Positions 6,346-9,333 of a stretch of DNA of 9,333 nucleotides are shown here, one piece after another. Position 1 is the stretch's first letter, and each line of letters starts with the position of its first letter. The notes beneath the pieces were generated by a model that had not been told where the DNA came from, did not search any database, and saw only the letters and a list, made by a program, of their open reading frames with translations. The DNA lies in contig JBCDBY010000181.1 in the NCBI GenBank assembly GCA_039182715.1, forward strand, positions 1 to 9,333, read 5' to 3'. A program made the translations under genes and the position numbers. The DNA comes from JBCDBY01 sp039182715 (GTDB lineage Bacteria; Planctomycetota; PLA2).

Positions 6346-7164
6346 ATGCACACGACGAAACAGACCCTGCTCCTGCTGGCGATGGCCTTGTTGGCCGGCC
6401 TCGGTGGGGGCGTCCTGGCCCGCCAGCTCGACCCCGCCCCGGTCCGCGCCGCGCCCACGCGCGTGGCGCCGCCCCCTGCGTGGGACGTGGTGGCGATGGA
6501 ACTTGCCGAGAAGATCGAGACGCTGGAGAAGCGGGTGACAAGGGAGCCCGGACCCTCGTCGAAGCCGACGCGCGCGCCGGATTCCAAGCCTCCGTCGGCG
6601 TCGGCATCCGCCTCCGTCGAGGAGTTTGCTACGCAGCCCTACACACGCGCGCGTTCGCAGCGGTTCTTCGCGCGGCTCGGCAAGCAGCGCGATGCGATCG
6701 CCTCGACGATCGAGCAGCTGCAGGCCGCCATTGCGAAGGACCCGACCAACCCGCATCTGCACGCTGCGCTGGGGACCGCCTACTCCGCGAAGACGGCGTT
6801 CATGACGCCGCCGGGCCCGGAGCAGGGCACCGTGTGGGCGCAGGCGGAGCGCGCCTTCGCCGAGGCGATTCGTCTCGACCCGGAGCACTGGGAGGCGCAC
6901 TACAGTCTCGCCTTCGGCGACAGCATGGCGCCGGAGTTCGTCGGTCTGCGTCCGCGCGCCATCGAACGCTTCGAGACGCTGATGAAGATCCAGGAGCGGC
7001 AGCCCGCGCACGCGGACCACGTGCTTGTCTACATGCGACTCGGCACGCTCCACAAGGACGCGGGCAACACGAAGCGGGCGCGCGCGATCTGGGAGCGCGG
7101 CGTCGATCGGTTTCCGGAAGACGAGCAGCTCGCGCGCGCGCTTGCGCTGCTGGGGGAGGACTAG
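6346..7164 (+). CDS. TPR-repeat protein with N-terminal signal or anchor
   Basis: 272 aa. ATG 6346 follows AGGAG (6333-6337) at 8 nt. Residues 7-25 form a hydrophobic segment, either an uncleaved anchor or a signal peptide (V-L-A-R end). A Pro/Ala-rich stretch follows, then a short coiled-coil-like helix (about 51-66) and a Pro/Ser/Ala low-complexity linker (68-92). The rest is tetratricopeptide-like: about 119-150 (helix then A-A-L-G-T-A-Y), 163-195 (A-F-A-E-A-I-R-L-D-P, then W-E-A-H-Y) and 226-259 (R-L-G-T-L-H-K-D-A-G-N, then A-I-W-E-R-G-V). TPRs bind proteins, so this is probably an envelope-facing scaffold. It is first in a three-gene operon and its stop is 2 nt from the next start. The partner is not known; the six-TM product next door is the natural candidate. 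Confidence 0.9.
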   Translation: MHTTKQTLLLLAMALLAGLGGGVLARQLDPAPVRAAPTRVAPPPAWDVVAMELAEKIETLEKRVTREPGPSSKPTRAPDSKPPSASASASVEEFATQPYTRARSQRFFARLGKQRDAIASTIEQLQAAIAKDPTNPHLHAALGTAYSAKTAFMTPPGPEQGTVWAQAERAFAEAIRLDPEHWEAHYSLAFGDSMAPEFVGLRPRAIERFETLMKIQERQPAHADHVLVYMRLGTLHKDAGNTKRARAIWERGVDRFPEDEQLARALALLGED

Positions 7165-7166
7165 GC

Positions 7167-7757
7167 ATGCCCGAAGCCACCGTTCACGAGGATCTCCGGT
7201 ACATCCGCGAGGTCCTCACCCGTACGCAGGCGCGCATCGATCCGCACGCGTTTCACTTCGTCCTCTGGGGCGGCCTCGTGCTCGTCGCCTACCCGCTCCT
7301 CAACTGGTTCGAACTGGGCGGGGACCTCGCGGCCATGGCGTGGACGGGCGGCGTCGCCCTCGCGTTGGGCACGCTCGGCAGCACGATCTTCGAGATGCGG
7401 CTTTCCGGCAAACCGCGGCTCGAGGGCGAAAACACCTTCGTCGCGGGCCAGGTGGTGCGCATCGTCTTCATGAACGTCGCGCTCGGCGTCGTGCTGACCG
7501 CCATCGGACTCGTACCCCCCGAGGCGATTCCGCTCATCTGGGGGTTCGTCTACGCGAACATGGCGTACATGGTCGGCGTCGTCTACATGCCGGAGTATCG
7601 CTGGTCCGGCATCGTCATCGCCGCGGCGACGCTGCTCGCCTGGTTCCAGGCGGACTATCGCGGGTTCATTCTCGGGCCGGCGATGGGGCTCGGCATGATC
7701 GTGCCGGGCGTCATGGCGGAGCGGCGCGTCGCGCGGCTGCGGAACGAGGCTGCTTGA
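7167..7757 (+). CDS. Six-TM integral membrane protein of unknown function
   Basis: 196 aa. ATG 7167 is preceded by GGAGGA (7155-7160) at 6 nt, inside the end of the TPR gene, so translation of the two is probably coupled. The frame is open much further upstream, but that part is a shadow of the TPR gene. A soluble, charged N-terminus (about 1-28, helical, with HEDLRYIREVLTRTQ) precedes six hydrophobic segments at about 31-48, 54-75, 95-115, 119-140, 147-160 and 165-183. A short basic tail (ERRVARLRNEAA, 185-196) follows. No transporter or enzyme motif is recognised. The charged N-terminal helix before the membrane block could be a contact site. The context, between a TPR protein and a winged-helix regulator, suggests a membrane sensing or homeostasis module, which is inference. 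Confidence 0.88.
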   Translation: MPEATVHEDLRYIREVLTRTQARIDPHAFHFVLWGGLVLVAYPLLNWFELGGDLAAMAWTGGVALALGTLGSTIFEMRLSGKPRLEGENTFVAGQVVRIVFMNVALGVVLTAIGLVPPEAIPLIWGFVYANMAYMVGVVYMPEYRWSGIVIAAATLLAWFQADYRGFILGPAMGLGMIVPGVMAERRVARLRNEAA

Positions 7758-8047
7758 GCCACGAATTCGACGGGGTTCTGCTCTCGCGGGCGCGTCTCGG
7801 CATCGTGACGGTGCTGATGACGCGCCCCGAGGCGACCTTCCCCGAACTCAAGAGCCTGCTCGGTCTCACGCAGGGCAACCTCGGCGTGCACCTCAAGAAG
7901 CTCGAAGAGGAAGGCTACGTCGAGGTCACCAAGGCGTTCGTCGAGCGCAAGCCGCGCACGACCGCAAGACTCACCGCGAAGGGGCGCGATGCGTTCCTGG
8001 CGCACGTCGCGCACCTGGAACGCATCGCGCGGGACGGCCGCCACTAG
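7754..8047 (+). CDS. Small winged-helix transcriptional regulator (HTH_34-like)
   Basis: 97 aa from TTG 7754, which overlaps the previous stop codon (TGA 7755-7757) as TTGA. GAGG (7746-7749) lies 4 nt upstream, consistent with translational coupling. The longer open frame upstream (from 7025) is a shadow of the two preceding genes. The protein is a compact winged helix: helix 1 near residues 10-24 (SRARLGIVTVLM), helix 2 ELKSLLGL (31-38), recognition helix QGNLGVHLKKLEEEGYV (40-56), and a wing with RKPRTTARLTAKGRDAF (65-81). The GNLGVHLKKLEEEGYV and RKPRT pattern is typical of PF13601-type regulators, which are single-domain MarR/ArsR-like DNA binders. No ligand domain or metal-binding Cys are present. 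The N-terminus is short but complete for this family. It probably binds DNA as a dimer, and the palindrome at 6311-6322 is the leading candidate target. Confidence 0.92.
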   Translation: MSHEFDGVLLSRARLGIVTVLMTRPEATFPELKSLLGLTQGNLGVHLKKLEEEGYVEVTKAFVERKPRTTARLTAKGRDAFLAHVAHLERIARDGRH

Positions 8048-9285
8048 TCTGCTTCTTCCCCTCTCGCCCACTCCAGCAGCTCCTCCATCTGGTTTCGAAG
8101 CTCGCTGCCTTCGGCCATGGCGGGGACCGTCGGTGCCAGGGCGCGCACAATCTCGTACATCGCCTTGTCCGTCACCAGCAACCCTTCCTGCATCATGCGG
8201 ACAACGGCGAGCCGCTGCTTCGCGTTCCAGTCTGCCCAGCGGTCCCGGATGGTCTTCTTGGCCGTGCGGATCCAGCGCGCGCTCGCCAGCACGTTGTCGG
8301 GAAGATGATCGTCGAATTTCCAGATCGGCTCGATCGGCTGAAACTCGTACACGTCGGGGAAGGGAAGCGACTCGGGCGCCTCGAGCAGACCGTGCACGAC
8401 GTTGCGCCCGCGCCGGCGGTCATCGCGCAGCATGCGCAGGAAGTCCACGGCATGCCCTTCGGCTTCCGGATTGCAGCAGGCGAGAATGTAGTCGCGCACG
8501 CGGGCCGGCGTCCATTCGAGCTGCGTGGAGAGTCCGTTCCAGATCAGCCCCTTCCCGAACGCATCCGCGAGTTCCCCACCGATCTCCTCGCTCACCGCGC
8601 GGGCCTCCCGGATATCGCGCAGCATGGCGTCGATCAGTTCCGCGTCGCCCGACTGCAGCGCGGCGCTGGCCGCCCCGAGGCCGCCCAAGCGCGCTTCGAA
8701 CGTCTCGGCATCGCGGCTCCACGCAAGCCAGTCCTCGGCGGTCGCGCCGGTCCAGCCATGCTCCAGCACGATCGCCGTGGCAATCGGCCGCAGCGTCCGC
8801 GGCGACTTGGGATGCACGGCGAGCTCGGCGATGGCCGCGTGCGCGGCGGCGTCCTTCGATCGGTGCAGCCCCAGCAGCAGCGACTGGATCATCAGCTCGT
8901 GGCGCGCGGCACCGGTCGCGCCGGCGGGTCCGGCCAGCACGCGCACGAGCTCTTCGACCGAAGTCGACGCGGCGTGCAGGAGGGACGCCAGAGGCGCCTT
9001 TCCGATGAGTCCGTTCTTCACGCTCCGGCGCTCGGCCGGGTCCGCGCGCAGGATCGTGAGCCATGCGTCGGGCTGGATGGACCAGTCCTCCGGGTGGCGC
9101 TGGAGAATCGCGCCGGACGGCACCTCCCCCAAAAGCAGAAGCATCTTCGCCGCCCACGCCGCCTGTTCCGCGTCGCGGGATTCCACCGCCTGCGTCAGCG
9201 CCGGCACCGCCGCGTCGCCGATGCGAAGGAGCCACGACTCCGTCGACTTGCGGTTTTCGTGGGCCAGCAGGACGCGTTGGACCAC
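8044..9285 (-). CDS. Helical HEAT-like protein of unknown function
   Basis: 413 aa if GTG 9285 is the start. That start is uncertain: AAGGA (9291-9287) is only 1 nt away, no ATG occurs before Met48, and an in-frame TAG lies just upstream at 9318-9316. The protein appears almost wholly alpha-helical. Residues 15-53 (LLRIGDAAVPALTQAV, then AAWAAKMLLLLGE) look like a HEAT/PBS-type repeat pair, and further helical pairs continue to about 245. The C-terminal half has Trp/Pro-rich segments (WNGLSTQLEW 249-258; FQPIEPIWKF 315-324) and a helical end. There is no signal peptide or TM segment, but the true N-terminus may be missing. Such repeat proteins are usually binding scaffolds; no catalytic motif is seen. 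It converges on the regulator gene, and both stop codons lie within CTAG (8044-8047). Confidence 0.75.
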   Translation of the reverse strand: MVQRVLLAHENRKSTESWLLRIGDAAVPALTQAVESRDAEQAAWAAKMLLLLGEVPSGAILQRHPEDWSIQPDAWLTILRADPAERRSVKNGLIGKAPLASLLHAASTSVEELVRVLAGPAGATGAARHELMIQSLLLGLHRSKDAAAHAAIAELAVHPKSPRTLRPIATAIVLEHGWTGATAEDWLAWSRDAETFEARLGGLGAASAALQSGDAELIDAMLRDIREARAVSEEIGGELADAFGKGLIWNGLSTQLEWTPARVRDYILACCNPEAEGHAVDFLRMLRDDRRRGRNVVHGLLEAPESLPFPDVYEFQPIEPIWKFDDHLPDNVLASARWIRTAKKTIRDRWADWNAKQRLAVVRMMQEGLLVTDKAMYEIVRALAPTVPAMAEGSELRNQMEELLEWARGEEAD

Positions 9286-9333
9286 ATCCTTCTGGAACTC
9301 GGAGTGGTATCGACGCTATCTGCTCAGCACCGA

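Noticed and set aside
6310..7053. Minus-strand open frame of 247 codons opposite the TPR gene
   Set aside because: Highly Arg-rich; the plus strand has an SD, hydrophobic leader and TPR motifs.

Overview
The window is GC-rich DNA packed with genes. It most resembles a bacterium with large sets of Ser/Thr kinases and kinase-associated ECF sigma factors. Planctomycetota is the best guess, because of three things: an ECF sigma factor of the TIGR02999 type beside a kinase, the kinase-TM-WD40 architecture, and a WEW-containing linker between the TM segment and the propellers. Acidobacteriota or another WD40-kinase-rich phylum cannot be excluded. Taxonomy is inference from gene families only; there is no rRNA or tRNA in the window.

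Left block, minus strand (about 33-4827): a membrane-anchored Ser/Thr kinase with a long WD40 sensor region is followed 55 nt later by a predicted lipoprotein of unknown function. The junction holds a stack of inverted repeats. The last one buries the Shine-Dalgarno (SD) sequence of the lipoprotein gene in a perfect 9-bp hairpin, and an upstream hairpin competes for the same arm.

Middle block, plus strand (4920-6249): divergent from the kinase lies an ECF sigma factor gene, followed 7 nt later by an unrecognised two-TM protein with a soluble C-terminal domain. The short kinase/sigma divergent region carries a 16-bp inverted repeat just upstream of a TACAAT box. Kinase, sigma factor and two-TM protein plausibly form one signalling module; that is inference from proximity and family knowledge.

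Right block, plus strand (6304-8047): a clear TATAAT box with a perfect 12-bp palindrome directly downstream precedes a tight three-gene operon. It encodes an exported or anchored TPR protein, a six-TM protein and a small winged-helix regulator (HTH_34-like). The genes are separated by 2 nt and then overlap by 3 nt. The regulator is a natural candidate to bind the palindrome and autoregulate.

Right edge, minus strand (8044-9285): a helical, HEAT-like protein of unknown function converges on the regulator gene. The two stop codons share the tetranucleotide CTAG. Its N-terminal start is uncertain.

No mobile elements, CRISPR arrays, tRNA or rRNA genes were seen. Intergenic space is minimal, with no gap above about 100 nt between genes.
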